From contig NZ_CCEJ010000001.1 of assembly GCF_000750955.1 (NCBI RefSeq), positions 236,197 to 300,196 of the forward strand: DNA of 64,000 nt, read 5' to 3'. This DNA comes from Criblamydia sequanensis CRIB-18. GTDB lineage: Bacteria > Chlamydiota > Chlamydiia > Chlamydiales > Criblamydiaceae. Below, one piece after another: positions 18,176-26,820 of the stretch. The position numbers and the translations under genes are program-made. The notes under the pieces are model-generated. The model did no database searches, was not told the origin of the DNA, and saw only the letters and a list, made by a program, of their open reading frames with translations. Positions within the stretch are counted from its first letter, which is position 1, and each line of letters opens with the position of its first letter.

Positions 18176-18288
18176 AGGCCACTTTTTAATTTTATTTATC
18201 CTTGATTAGAACAAGTCTATTGTCTTTTCCTATCTTTTGGAAGCTTTATCTCTTGTCAAAGAGGAGCGTTTTCAAAAGGCCAAGAAAT

Positions 18289-19434
18289 TTACTTTATTTT
18301 TTCAACTTTTTTAAATAAAGCAACAAATAAGCCATCCTTTTCTTTTCTTTTAGGAATGGTCGCAAATGGAGGTTCAATAAGCTCTAAAGGATAAGTTTTT
18401 AGAAAGTGAGCTACCTGATCTTCATTTTCTTCTTTTAGAAGGCTGCATGTCGCATAGGCGATAATGCCATTTGGCTTTAAATAGCTCAAGGCTTGCTCAA
18501 AAATTGTTCTTTGAAGCCCAAGCAAACGCTTCAAAGTCTCCTCTGTTAATTTCCATTTCATGTCAGGGTTGCGGCGAAGAGTTCCTGTTCCTGTACAGGG
18601 CGCGTCCACTAAAACCCAGTCCATTTTTCTTTTTAATTTTGAGAGTTTTTGAGTTTCCGTATTCTCTATCAATTGCGCATTTTGGATGCCGGCTCTTTTA
18701 AGTCTTTTTTTAGCTTCTTTAAGAGCGTGTTTTCGAACATCGTGTAAATATATTTGACCCTTGTTTTCCATAAATGGCGCAAAACAAAGCGTTTTTCCAC
18801 CGGATCCGCTGCAAAAATCAAGAACGCAATCGCCAGGTTTAGCTTCAATTTTAAGACCGACTAGCTGGCTTGCTTCATCTTGAACTTCAAAAAAACCTTT
18901 TTTAAACTCCTCTAATCCAAATAGGTTTACCCTATCTTCAAACACAATCCCATAAGGAGACTCTTCCGTTTTTTGAATGGGGTATTCGTCAGACCATTTA
19001 TCAAAAAGATCATCGCGATCTATTTTTAAAGCATTAGCCCTTATGCAAATGGGTGCCTTTTCGTTAAGGACAGACAATAAGGGGAAAAGCTCTTCTGTCT
19101 CAAAACTGCGAGACAGTGCTTCATAAAGAAATTTCGGGAAGCTGAATTTTACGTGATCCGGTAGGTCTTTTGTAAATTTTAACGCATCGATCCCTTTTTC
19201 TTCTAAAAGTTTCAGTCTTCCTTCCCAGTCGTTCTCAGAACCTAAAATGTAATCTAAAAGCCCTTTCCAACGCATCAGTGTATAAGCTGTATCTGCAATG
19301 TAGGCTCTGTCTTTAGAGCCAATAGCTTTGTTATTTTTTAAATAGTCTCTTAGTTGAACATCCATGGGAACTGTTTCTTTAAGAGCATTTAAAAAAGAAA
19401 GAAGGTGATATTTTCTAAAAGGGACGTTGATCAT
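18289..19434 (-). CDS. rsmB: RNA m5C methyltransferase (RsmB/Sun/NSUN family)
   Basis: 381 residues. SAM-binding motif I is VLDFCSGSGGKTL; motif IV is DAPCTGTGTLRRNPD and motif VI YATCSLLKEEN, supplying the paired cysteines of m5C methyltransferases (the TCS Cys is the nucleophile). Likely target is C967 of 16S rRNA, as for RsmB, but the N-terminus is shorter than a full NusB-like RsmB, so another C5 position is possible. It is on the minus strand, 113 bp upstream of the SurA-like gene. Confidence 0.88.
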   Translation of the reverse strand: MINVPFRKYHLLSFLNALKETVPMDVQLRDYLKNNKAIGSKDRAYIADTAYTLMRWKGLLDYILGSENDWEGRLKLLEEKGIDALKFTKDLPDHVKFSFPKFLYEALSRSFETEELFPLLSVLNEKAPICIRANALKIDRDDLFDKWSDEYPIQKTEESPYGIVFEDRVNLFGLEEFKKGFFEVQDEASQLVGLKIEAKPGDCVLDFCSGSGGKTLCFAPFMENKGQIYLHDVRKHALKEAKKRLKRAGIQNAQLIENTETQKLSKLKRKMDWVLVDAPCTGTGTLRRNPDMKWKLTEETLKRLLGLQRTIFEQALSYLKPNGIIAYATCSLLKEENEDQVAHFLKTYPLELIEPPFATIPKRKEKDGLFVALFKKVEKIK

Positions 19435-19653
19435 AAGGCCTGCAAATTATTTTTTAAGAAGTTGATTTTAAAGTTGTTAGAGAAATTTGACAAGAAATAA
19501 ACAATTTTTTTTTGCAAAGGAGATTCTCTCTCTTTATAAAAGAGGGTATAAAGTTTAAGAAAACAGTATAAGCGTTTATCTTCAAAAAAACGATGCTTTA
19601 CTTCATTTTTGTTTTTTTTAAGACGGGCAATCAACTTTAAGGAAGTTATAGTT

Positions 19654-20076
19654 ATGACATGGATTTATTCTTTAGGCCTGCTTCTCGGGCGCATTTTGAT
19701 TGCGTCCATATTTCTTATAGCCGGAACGCAAAAAATTTTAAATTATAACGGCTATCTCCAGATGATGACCTCCAAGGGAATCCCTTTTGCTTCAGTTTTA
19801 CTTTTAGGAGCCATTGTTTTTTTACTTTTGGGAAGCATTTCGGTTATTTTAGGCTATAAAACAAGAATTGGAGCCCTGCTTCTAATCTTATTTTTAATCC
19901 CAACCACTCTTATTTTTCATAATTTTTGGGGTTTGCCAGCAGAAGAGGCGTCGCTGCAGCAAATTATGTTTATGAAGAACTTGTCTATCCTAGGCGGCCT
20001 TATTCTTTTGGTCTCTGCAGGACCGGGAGGATGTTCTTTTGATGCTTGCTTGGGAAGATTTTTAAGAAGGTCTTAA
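19654..20076 (+). CDS. DoxX-family membrane protein
   Basis: 140 residues with four hydrophobic segments. The N-terminal LGRILIASIFLIAGTQKI and the closing KNLSILGGLILLVSAGPG match the DoxX family, small inner-membrane proteins of poorly known role, some linked to quinone-dependent redox chemistry or stress. The frame is open from 19609, but AAGGAAG sits about 8 nt before the ATG at 19654, so that start is used. It is flanked by a minus-strand gene and a plus-strand hairpin, so it is probably a single-gene transcript. Confidence 0.85.
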   Translation: MTWIYSLGLLLGRILIASIFLIAGTQKILNYNGYLQMMTSKGIPFASVLLLGAIVFLLLGSISVILGYKTRIGALLLILFLIPTTLIFHNFWGLPAEEASLQQIMFMKNLSILGGLILLVSAGPGGCSFDACLGRFLRRS

Positions 20077-20090
20077 ATCCTCTTTTTCAG

Positions 20091-20115
20091 AGACCCTTAA
20101 AACCTTTAAGGGTCT
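20091..20115 (+). terminator. Perfect hairpin after the doxX gene
   Basis: AGACCCTTAAA pairs perfectly with TTTAAGGGTCT around a 3-nt loop, 15 bp after the DoxX stop. There is only a weak T-rich tail (CTAATTCC), so it may stabilise the mRNA end or act bidirectionally and not as a classic intrinsic terminator. Confidence 0.45.
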
Positions 20116-20287
20116 CTAATTCCTGACGCATCCTATCTTCCTTGCGGTTTTAGCCGGCAGATAAGAAGATGCAAACTTGATGGTTTCGAAAGTTGGAGAG
20201 GAGGGAAGTACACTCAAATGCTAAAAAAAGATCGAGATTTTTATTTACTATCCTTATGATGCTTCTTAAAGCAAGACAAGGATACCT

Positions 20288-21964
20288 TTGATTACTGTGT
20301 ACATAAAAAGATATGCGCTTATTTTTTTAAGCTGGATCCTTGTAGCATTCGGACAGCCGGCATGGTTTGGATTTCTTGGGCCTTTAGCTGCAAGTATTGC
20401 ATTTTCTCTTTTTTGGAAAGAAACCGCAACCTTTGAATCTTCTAAAAAGCGATTTATATACGGCTTTTTCTTTTTCTTTTTTGTTCAAGCCGTTCAATTT
20501 TCATGGTTTCTTTCCCATCCTTATTACTACATCTATTTTGTTTACTTGGCGCTTTTGACACTTTACGGGATTCAATTCGGCTTCCTTACCCTTTTAGTGA
20601 AAAAAAATTGGGTAGAGAATATCGGTTATGTTTTTTTTCTATCCGGTCTTTGGGTTTGGATGGAATGGTCTCGTCTTTTTTGGCTGTCGGGTGTTAGCTT
20701 CAACCCCGTTGGCTTATATCTTTCCGAGAATATTTTTTCTCTGCAAACAGCCTCTTTAGGGGGCGTCTATTTACTTTCGTTTCTTGTGATTTTTACAAAT
20801 CTTCTTTTCCTAAGAAGTTTAGATGAAACTCATAAGATAAGACGTCTTGCAGGTTCTTTTTTATTTGCTTTAATCCCTTATTTCTTTGGTTTTTTTCAAA
20901 TTTCAGAACACCTTCATAAAATCGAGCATGAAAAAGAAAAAAAATTAAACCTCTTACTTGTACAAACTGCCTTCCCCATTGAAGAAACGCTTTCCTTTTC
21001 ATCCAAAGCTCAAAAGGTGGCTTATGTTATGGATGAATGGAAGGAAATAGCAGCCCTTATCGCTAAGGATAAAGAAAAACCGCTCGATTTGATTGTATTG
21101 CCGGAAATGTGTGTGCCCTTTGGAGTCTACTCCTGTCTTTTTCCTTTGACTCATGTTGAAAAAGTCATGACGGACGCCTTTGGAAAAACGGCCATAGCAA
21201 GCCGCCCTGATTTAGATGAATATGTGTTTAAAGTTGAAAACACAAGCCATGGGGCCTATTCTTTTGTCAATAATCTTTTTTGGATTAAGTGGCTTTCGAG
21301 ACTTACAAACGCAAGTATTTTAATGGGTATAGAGGATGTTGAAGACAGAGGGGCGAAAAGAGAATATTTCAGTTCCGCTATCCTGGTTTCCGGAAATCAA
21401 TCCGAGATTCCTCGTTATGATAAACGTATTCTTGTACCGATGGGTGAGTATATTCCCGGAGAGTTTCTAAAAAGCATCGCGTCTTGGTATGGTATCCAGT
21501 CTTCTTTTACGCCTGGGAGCGCTGCAAAAGTTTTTAAAGCCAAAGACACTTCATTTGGAGTTGCGATTTGCTATGAAGAAACTTTTGGCAACCTCATGCT
21601 TGAAAATAAAAAGGAAGGCGCTGAACTCCTTGTAAATTTAACAAGCGATGGCTGGTTTCCGGATTCCCGATTGCCCAAGCAGCATCTTGACCATTCAAGG
21701 ATAAGGACAGTTGAAATGGGAGTGGCATTAGTAAGGTCTTGTAATACCGGGGTGACGGCTGCCTTTGATAGTTTAGGAAGAGAAATAAAGCAATTAGGCA
21801 AAGATTTTATTGATTTGCAAAATGAGAGAGGGAGCCTTTTTGTGGAGCTTCCCATCTATCATTATAAAACTTTTTATAGTCAAACAGGCGATGCGGCCAT
21901 CTTGGGTTTCTCTTTTCTATCTCTCTTGTTTATAAATAAGGGAAGAAGAAAATTAAAATTATAA
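20288..21964 (+). CDS. lnt: Apolipoprotein N-acyltransferase
   Basis: Adds the third acyl chain to the N-terminal Cys of lipoproteins at the inner membrane. 558 residues: six or so membrane helices in residues 8-205, a nitrilase-type domain from about 220 to 520 with catalytic Glu273 (LPEMC), Lys379 (DKRILVPMGEY) and Cys428 (AICYEE), and a last helix near 535-552. The start is a TTG at 20288 with AAGGA about 6 nt upstream; a GTG three codons on is an alternative. It precedes lpxC, as in Chlamydia. Confidence 0.95.
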   Translation: MITVYIKRYALIFLSWILVAFGQPAWFGFLGPLAASIAFSLFWKETATFESSKKRFIYGFFFFFFVQAVQFSWFLSHPYYYIYFVYLALLTLYGIQFGFLTLLVKKNWVENIGYVFFLSGLWVWMEWSRLFWLSGVSFNPVGLYLSENIFSLQTASLGGVYLLSFLVIFTNLLFLRSLDETHKIRRLAGSFLFALIPYFFGFFQISEHLHKIEHEKEKKLNLLLVQTAFPIEETLSFSSKAQKVAYVMDEWKEIAALIAKDKEKPLDLIVLPEMCVPFGVYSCLFPLTHVEKVMTDAFGKTAIASRPDLDEYVFKVENTSHGAYSFVNNLFWIKWLSRLTNASILMGIEDVEDRGAKREYFSSAILVSGNQSEIPRYDKRILVPMGEYIPGEFLKSIASWYGIQSSFTPGSAAKVFKAKDTSFGVAICYEETFGNLMLENKKEGAELLVNLTSDGWFPDSRLPKQHLDHSRIRTVEMGVALVRSCNTGVTAAFDSLGREIKQLGKDFIDLQNERGSLFVELPIYHYKTFYSQTGDAAILGFSFLSLLFINKGRRKLKL

Positions 21965-22044
21965 AAACTACCTGAATTTTTGTTTAATTGATTTTTAAGT
22001 AAAAATTATTTAAGATATTTAACCGCTTAACAAATTTTTTGTTT

Positions 22045-22072
22045 CTTAGTTATTTGACTTTAAGTAACTAAG
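22045..22072 (+). promoter_or_regulatory. Inverted repeat upstream of lpxC
   Basis: Perfect 8-bp arms CTTAGTTA and TAACTAAG are separated by 12 bp and enclose TTGACT (22054-22059), a possible -35 for lpxC. A TAAATT follows at 22075-22080, with 15 bp between the hexamers. The layout resembles a dimeric repressor site over a promoter. Confidence 0.4.
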
Positions 22073-22094
22073 CATAAATTGAGGAGAAAATTAA

Positions 22095-22985
22095 ATGGAT
22101 GAGCCAAGAGGGCAGCAAACAATTTTAAATGAAGCTGCATTTTCAGGCATTGGCATTCATACCGGCAGATGTGTTTCCTTAAAGTTTTGTCCTGCCCCCG
22201 AAAATACTGGGGTTGTTTTCAAAAGAATGGATCTCCCGAGCGAACCTGTAATTCCCGCGACAGTTGAATACGTCGTAGATACGGAAAGAAGCACAACTCT
22301 TGGCCTTCATGATGTTCGAATACATACAGTGGAACATGTCTTGGCTGCTGTCCGAGCGCTTGGAATTGATAACCTTATTATTGAGTTAACCAATATAGAG
22401 CCGCCGGCTGCCAATGGGGGATCGGACATTTTTGTAGATCTTCTTGAACAGGCAAAAATTGTTCCTCAAAAAGCTGAAGCTAAAATTGTTTCATTAAAGT
22501 ATCCGGTTTTTGTCTCTCATGGAGATATTCACCTTGTGGCTCTGCCCTATAAAGGATTTAAGATTAGCTACACCTTAAGTTACACCAAATCCCAAGCGCT
22601 GCATTCTCAATATGGCTCTTTTGAGATCAACCCCGAAATTTTTAAAAGAGAAATTGCCCCTTGTAGAACTTTTGCCCTTTATGAAGAAGTCTCCCATCTT
22701 ATGGATTTAGGCCTCATAAAAGGAGGCAGCTTGGACAACGCGGTTATCATCAAAGAGGATGTCATCTTTAGCAAAGGGGGCCTTGCTTTCCAAGATGAGA
22801 TGGTCAGACATAAAATCCTTGATCTCGTCGGTGACTTATCTTTGGTCGGATTCCCTTTTGAAGCCCATATCGTTGCCATCCGGTCCGGCCACTCATCAAA
22901 CTGTGCTTTAGCAAAAAAAATTTTAAATTCGATCACCATGGAGAATACACGAGATGTCAGCGAATGCTTCTCTTTTAAATGTTAA
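22095..22985 (+). CDS. lpxC: UDP-3-O-acyl-N-acetylglucosamine deacetylase
   Basis: Zinc enzyme for the committed step of lipid A synthesis. 296 residues. HTVEH at 77-81 supplies the catalytic Glu80 and Zn ligand His81; HKILD at 239-243 supplies the other two ligands, His239 and Asp243; His266 (SGHSSN) is the general acid/base. GGAG lies 9 nt before the ATG. The 3' end overlaps fabZ by 32 bp in another frame, so fabZ is probably translationally coupled. Confidence 0.97.
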   Translation: MDEPRGQQTILNEAAFSGIGIHTGRCVSLKFCPAPENTGVVFKRMDLPSEPVIPATVEYVVDTERSTTLGLHDVRIHTVEHVLAAVRALGIDNLIIELTNIEPPAANGGSDIFVDLLEQAKIVPQKAEAKIVSLKYPVFVSHGDIHLVALPYKGFKISYTLSYTKSQALHSQYGSFEINPEIFKREIAPCRTFALYEEVSHLMDLGLIKGGSLDNAVIIKEDVIFSKGGLAFQDEMVRHKILDLVGDLSLVGFPFEAHIVAIRSGHSSNCALAKKILNSITMENTRDVSECFSFKC

Positions 22986-23415
22986 AGAAATTATGCAGAT
23001 ATTGCCTCATCGCTACCCATTTTTATTAGTGGATAAAGTGATTGAAGTTGATTTGGAAAAGGGTCGTATTGTAGCCCAAAAGAATCTGACGATTAACGAA
23101 GCCTTTTTTCAGGGCCATTTTCCTGAAGCACCCATCATGCCGGGAGTTTTAATTATCGAAGCTTTGGCGCAAGCGGGCGGTGTTCTTGTGTATCTAAAGG
23201 CGAATGAAAAGACTTCAAAAATTGCCGTTCTGATGAATATTAAAGAAGCTAAATTCAGATCGCCTGTGAGACCGGGGGATGTTCTAAAACTTGTTTGCGA
23301 AGGCATTCACTTCAGCGCAAAAGGGGGAAAGATAAATGCTCTAGCTTATATTGACGATAAAATTGCAGCTCAGGCTGAAATGGGTTTTGCTCTAGTAGAC
23401 AAAGGCAATATCTAA
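22954..23415 (+). CDS. fabZ: 3-hydroxyacyl-ACP dehydratase FabZ
   Basis: Hot-dog fold dehydratase of fatty acid elongation. 153 residues with PHRYPFLLVDKV and the active-site helix GHFPEAPIMPG; His55 and Glu69 are the catalytic pair. It competes for hydroxyacyl-ACP with LpxA, which lies next to it. It begins inside lpxC: the 32-bp overlap gives an N-terminus (MSANASLLNVKEIMQILPHR) of normal length, so this start is preferred. Confidence 0.97.
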   Translation: MSANASLLNVKEIMQILPHRYPFLLVDKVIEVDLEKGRIVAQKNLTINEAFFQGHFPEAPIMPGVLIIEALAQAGGVLVYLKANEKTSKIAVLMNIKEAKFRSPVRPGDVLKLVCEGIHFSAKGGKINALAYIDDKIAAQAEMGFALVDKGNI

Positions 23416-23435
23416 TTTTTTGGGAGATACTTGAA

Positions 23436-24269
23436 ATGAATAAACGAAACATCCATCCGACTGCTATTATACAACCTGGCGCCCAAATTGGCGAGAATGT
23501 CACAATTGAGCCTTATGCGATCATTAAAGAGAATGTCGTGTTAAGAGACGGGGTAACGATCAAATCCCATGCTTATATTGATGGCTATACAACGATTGGT
23601 GAAAACACGACTATTTACCCTTCCGCTGTTATTGGGACGAAGACACAGGATTTAAAATATAAGGGGGAGAAAACATTTGTCCATATCGGAAAGTCTTGCG
23701 AAATTCGGGAATTTGTTACAATTAATTCTTCCTGCCAAGAAAATTCCGTTGTGGAAGTAGGAGATCACTGTCTTTTGATGGCTTATTGTCATGTGGCCCA
23801 TAATTGCACTATTGGGGATTTTGTAGTGATGTCTAATGGAGCGACCCTTGCAGGACATGTCAATGTTGAAGACCATGCCATTATTGGCGGGATGACCCCG
23901 ATCCATCAATTTACAAATGTTGGAACCTACGCCATGGTGGGGGGCTTAAGCCGTATAACCAATGACATCCCTCCCTATACAATAGGCGGTGGAATTCCCT
24001 TCAAGTATGGCGGCTTAAATATTATCGGTTTAAAGCGGCATGGTTTTTCCTTAGAGGTAAGACAAGAGCTCTCAAAAGCTTTTAAACTTATTTTCAGATC
24101 CCAATTAAAGCTCAAGGAGGCCTTAGCTGCTTGTGAAACGGAGTTGAAGCAGACCCCGGAAGTTAAACATTTTATTCATTTTTGCCACACTTCAAAAAGA
24201 GGTTTGATGGGGATCGGGTCTGAGAAAAATGAAGAAGAAACAGAAAAATTAGAAGCGGTTTTAGAATAA
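23436..24269 (+). CDS. lpxA: UDP-N-acetylglucosamine O-acyltransferase
   Basis: First enzyme of lipid A synthesis. 277 residues forming a left-handed beta helix of hexapeptide repeats (GAQIGENVTIEPYAIIKENV and onwards), with the catalytic-His segment MAYCHVAHNCTIGD, followed by a C-terminal helical domain from about residue 200. The order lpxC-fabZ-lpxA-fmt is chlamydial. The stop overlaps the fmt ATG by 1 nt (TAATG). Confidence 0.97.
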   Translation: MNKRNIHPTAIIQPGAQIGENVTIEPYAIIKENVVLRDGVTIKSHAYIDGYTTIGENTTIYPSAVIGTKTQDLKYKGEKTFVHIGKSCEIREFVTINSSCQENSVVEVGDHCLLMAYCHVAHNCTIGDFVVMSNGATLAGHVNVEDHAIIGGMTPIHQFTNVGTYAMVGGLSRITNDIPPYTIGGGIPFKYGGLNIIGLKRHGFSLEVRQELSKAFKLIFRSQLKLKEALAACETELKQTPEVKHFIHFCHTSKRGLMGIGSEKNEEETEKLEAVLE

Positions 24270-25201
24270 TGCGAATTGTTTTTTTTGGAACACCGAACTT
24301 TTCAGCGCATTTACTTGAACACCTCCTTAAGTCGGGGGTTGAAGTTGCTCTTGTTGTGACAAGAAAGGATAAACCGAAAGGACGTAACCTTGAGGTGTCT
24401 AAGTCGCCTGTAAAAGAGCTTGCTGAATCCCTTGGGCTATCCTGTTTTTCCCCGGATAAAGTATCGGAGAAGGCTTCTATTGAAAAATTAAGGGAAATAG
24501 GCGCTGACTTATTTGTGGTCGTGGCTTTTGGTGAAATTGTAAGCCAGGAAATTTTGAATTTGCCAAGCCTTGCCTGCATAAATGTCCATACAAGCTTATT
24601 GCCGAAATATAGAGGAGCCGCCCCCATTCAGAGAGCTATTATGGATGGAGAAGTAAAAACAGGCGTCACTATCATGCATATGGTAAAAAAAATGGATGCC
24701 GGCGATATCATTTCTCAAAAAGAAGTGCTTATTGAAGAAGAAGAAACTTTTGGAGGCCTTGAAGAAAAACTGTTAGAGATAAGCAAAGAGCTCCTTTTGC
24801 AAACCCTCCTTAACTTTAAAAAAGGGAAGCCTAAAGCCATTCCGCAAAATGAAGCCTTAGTTACCTATGCTGCTAAAATCGAACTTGAAGACTGCAAAAT
24901 TGATTGGAAGCTTCCTTTAAAAGAAACTCATAACCTGGTTCGCGGGGTTAATCCTTACCCCGGGGCCTGGACAGAAATACGTTTAAATGGGAAATTAACC
25001 CCCTTAAAAATATGGTTAACAAAATATTGGGAAGAAATAAAAACACCTTTAACTCGACTGACTATTGAAAACAATCGCCTCCTCATTTCATCTGAACAAG
25101 GCACCCTAGAAGTTTTAGAGCTTCAACTTCCCGGAAAAAAAAGAATGCGCACCTCCGAATGGTTAAGGGGAGCGCGTATACAATCCATTGAGTTAGTATG
25201 A
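24269..25201 (+). CDS. fmt: Methionyl-tRNA formyltransferase
   Basis: Formylates initiator Met-tRNA using 10-formyl-THF. 310 residues. N-terminal Rossmann domain with MRIVFFGTPNFS, active-site Asn and His in INVHTSLLPKYRGAAP and the Asp in MDAGD, then a C-terminal OB fold from about 205 with VRGVNPYPGAWT. The start overlaps the lpxA stop by 1 nt and the end overlaps the next ORF by 4 nt (ATGA), so all three are probably translated in series. Confidence 0.97.
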   Translation: MRIVFFGTPNFSAHLLEHLLKSGVEVALVVTRKDKPKGRNLEVSKSPVKELAESLGLSCFSPDKVSEKASIEKLREIGADLFVVVAFGEIVSQEILNLPSLACINVHTSLLPKYRGAAPIQRAIMDGEVKTGVTIMHMVKKMDAGDIISQKEVLIEEEETFGGLEEKLLEISKELLLQTLLNFKKGKPKAIPQNEALVTYAAKIELEDCKIDWKLPLKETHNLVRGVNPYPGAWTEIRLNGKLTPLKIWLTKYWEEIKTPLTRLTIENNRLLISSEQGTLEVLELQLPGKKRMRTSEWLRGARIQSIELV

Positions 25202-25935
25202 GCACTATTTACACAGCAATCCCCTCATCCCCATTTTCCAGCTTTGGAGCTCCTGCTCCAATGGCCTCACCAAACTTGTCGGCGGCACCAAGCTTAATGA
25301 CAAAAGTGGCAGATTTTGCAAAAACAGCCTTTAATTATGCTTCGATCTTGGGACAAGGCGTCTTTTTTGTTTGTTTGGGTTTACGGGACTTAATCGTTAG
25401 AAAAATTAACCCAATCCCGGATCATTTTTCCGCCCAATTAAAGAGTTTTAAAAATCCCCTATTTGGGGAGAAAGCCGCCGCAGGTTTTTTTGATAGCGCA
25501 GCTTATCCCTTGCTTAAAGGATCTTTATTTTTGGCTTCAGGAGTTTTTAGTGTTGCGGGAGCTGTCCACCAGGTGGCAGGCTATCAAGCCAACCTTTTTT
25601 CGGGCGCTATGAATGTTTTAGCCCCGGTGACCTTTGTGTTTACAAATATTCTTCTTTTCATTCAGTACGCTCGCGTGCTTTGCCAGACGCTTTTTTTACT
25701 GGAAACTGCAAACCCTCAGGAAAAAGAGCTTTTGGAAAAGATTTTCGCAAGCTCAATCACAGGGCTTGTATCGACTTTTTGTTACATCCTTTCAACTTTG
25801 GCTTTTATGTTCCCGCCTCTTACTGTATTGGGCATCATTCTTTGCGTCATCGGGATTCTTGGAGATACGGCCCATTTCGTCATCGATTTCTTTTCGGGAG
25901 TAGCCGAGGAAAAATTACTTAGCGGCACCCCTTAA
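25198..25935 (+). CDS. Putative inclusion-membrane-like hydrophobic protein
   Basis: 245 residues. The N-terminal 32 residues are Ser/Pro/Ala-rich and polar, without a Sec signal, as expected of type III-secreted Inc proteins. Hydrophobic segments follow at about 47-66, 101-125, 137-160 and a long bilobed one at about 182-230. It overlaps fmt by 4 nt (ATGA) and lies at the locus that in Chlamydia holds CT529/Cap1, between fmt and rplC. No sequence family was recognised; Inc identity is inferred from layout and place. Confidence 0.6.
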   Translation: MSTIYTAIPSSPFSSFGAPAPMASPNLSAAPSLMTKVADFAKTAFNYASILGQGVFFVCLGLRDLIVRKINPIPDHFSAQLKSFKNPLFGEKAAAGFFDSAAYPLLKGSLFLASGVFSVAGAVHQVAGYQANLFSGAMNVLAPVTFVFTNILLFIQYARVLCQTLFLLETANPQEKELLEKIFASSITGLVSTFCYILSTLAFMFPPLTVLGIILCVIGILGDTAHFVIDFFSGVAEEKLLSGTP

Positions 25936-26031
25936 AAAACCTTTAAAAAATTATTTATTATAAAAAATATTGGTTTTAGTAAAAAATTGTTTTTAAGGAT
26001 ACTTCTGTCAAGAAAATTTTAATATCTAATC

Positions 26032-26060
26032 TTTACTAAAACTTAATTCTATGGTATAAT
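26032..26060 (+). promoter_or_regulatory. Promoter of the Inc-like gene at 26090
   Basis: TTTACT (26032-26037), a 17-bp spacer and TATAAT (26055-26060). It is 29 bp upstream of the GTG start, which itself has AGGAGGT 7 nt before it. A strong match to the primary sigma consensus. Confidence 0.6.
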
Positions 26061-26089
26061 TATTCTCTATCGAACAGGAGGTTCATCCC

Positions 26090-26770
26090 GTGACATCAGT
26101 ATCTACATTGGGCAGCAGGATTCATGGCGCTACAGAAGCGACCCTTGAAGGAATTGTCCAAGTTAAAGAAAACCCGGATGCATTATATAAAGCTTTAAAC
26201 GTGGCTTATTATACCACGATGGGCGTTCAACAAGTTGCAACCGCAACCTCTCCTTTACTTATCCATCAACAAGCAGCCGGTGGAATCTCCGTCATTGATG
26301 TCTTCGAAATTTTTTCGGTTCTAGACTATTGGATTAACGGAAAATTCATAAAAGATGCAACCTGGGAGGGGTTTTTTAACCTTCTTGGCAATATTTGCAT
26401 GGGTATTGCGACCATGGGAGGAATTGTCCTCTGGGCCGCTGAAATGGGCTTCTATAAACTCGCTGACGCAGCCGTTAAGATCGGCAGTTGGATTATAAAC
26501 GTTGGCTCAGCCCTCCTATTTTTAGTTCGATTCACAGCTATGGCAGGGTTCACGCTTTTTTGTGCCAACGCTGTAAAAGACGCTGTTTTAGCAAAAAATG
26601 ATAAAGAGCGGACAAAAGCAATTCTTGATGTGGCGGCGCTTGGAAGTTCTGCAGTTCTGCAAATCTTATTTATGGCGGCAGCAAATGTGTGGGCTATTGT
26701 TTTATTTGGGGTAATATCAAGCGGCCTTGGAATTGCAAGCTTTTTATACGGCCATTTTAATAAAGCGTAA
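26090..26770 (+). CDS. Putative inclusion-membrane-like hydrophobic protein
   Basis: 226 residues, GTG start with AGGAGGT 7 nt upstream, one of the best ribosome sites in the window. A polar 50-residue N-terminus is followed by hydrophobic stretches at about 95-120, 129-157 and a double one at 180-222 (VAALGSSAVLQILFMAAANVWAIVLFG, split by a short turn). No Sec signal. It has its own promoter and sits in the Cap1-locus cluster ahead of the two paralogues. No recognised family; likely secreted to the inclusion membrane, by inference. Confidence 0.6.
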   Translation: MTSVSTLGSRIHGATEATLEGIVQVKENPDALYKALNVAYYTTMGVQQVATATSPLLIHQQAAGGISVIDVFEIFSVLDYWINGKFIKDATWEGFFNLLGNICMGIATMGGIVLWAAEMGFYKLADAAVKIGSWIINVGSALLFLVRFTAMAGFTLFCANAVKDAVLAKNDKERTKAILDVAALGSSAVLQILFMAAANVWAIVLFGVISSGLGIASFLYGHFNKA

Positions 26771-26820
26771 AATGTCGATTTAACAATTTATATTTAAGGA
26801 ATTAAAAGAAGGTTTATTTC

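Noticed and set aside
19431-19634. 67-residue minus-strand ORF upstream of the rRNA m5C methyltransferase gene
   Set aside because: Lys/Phe-rich composition typical of AT-rich spacer, no ribosome site, no conserved look; it overlaps the methyltransferase start by 4 bp and probably covers its promoter.
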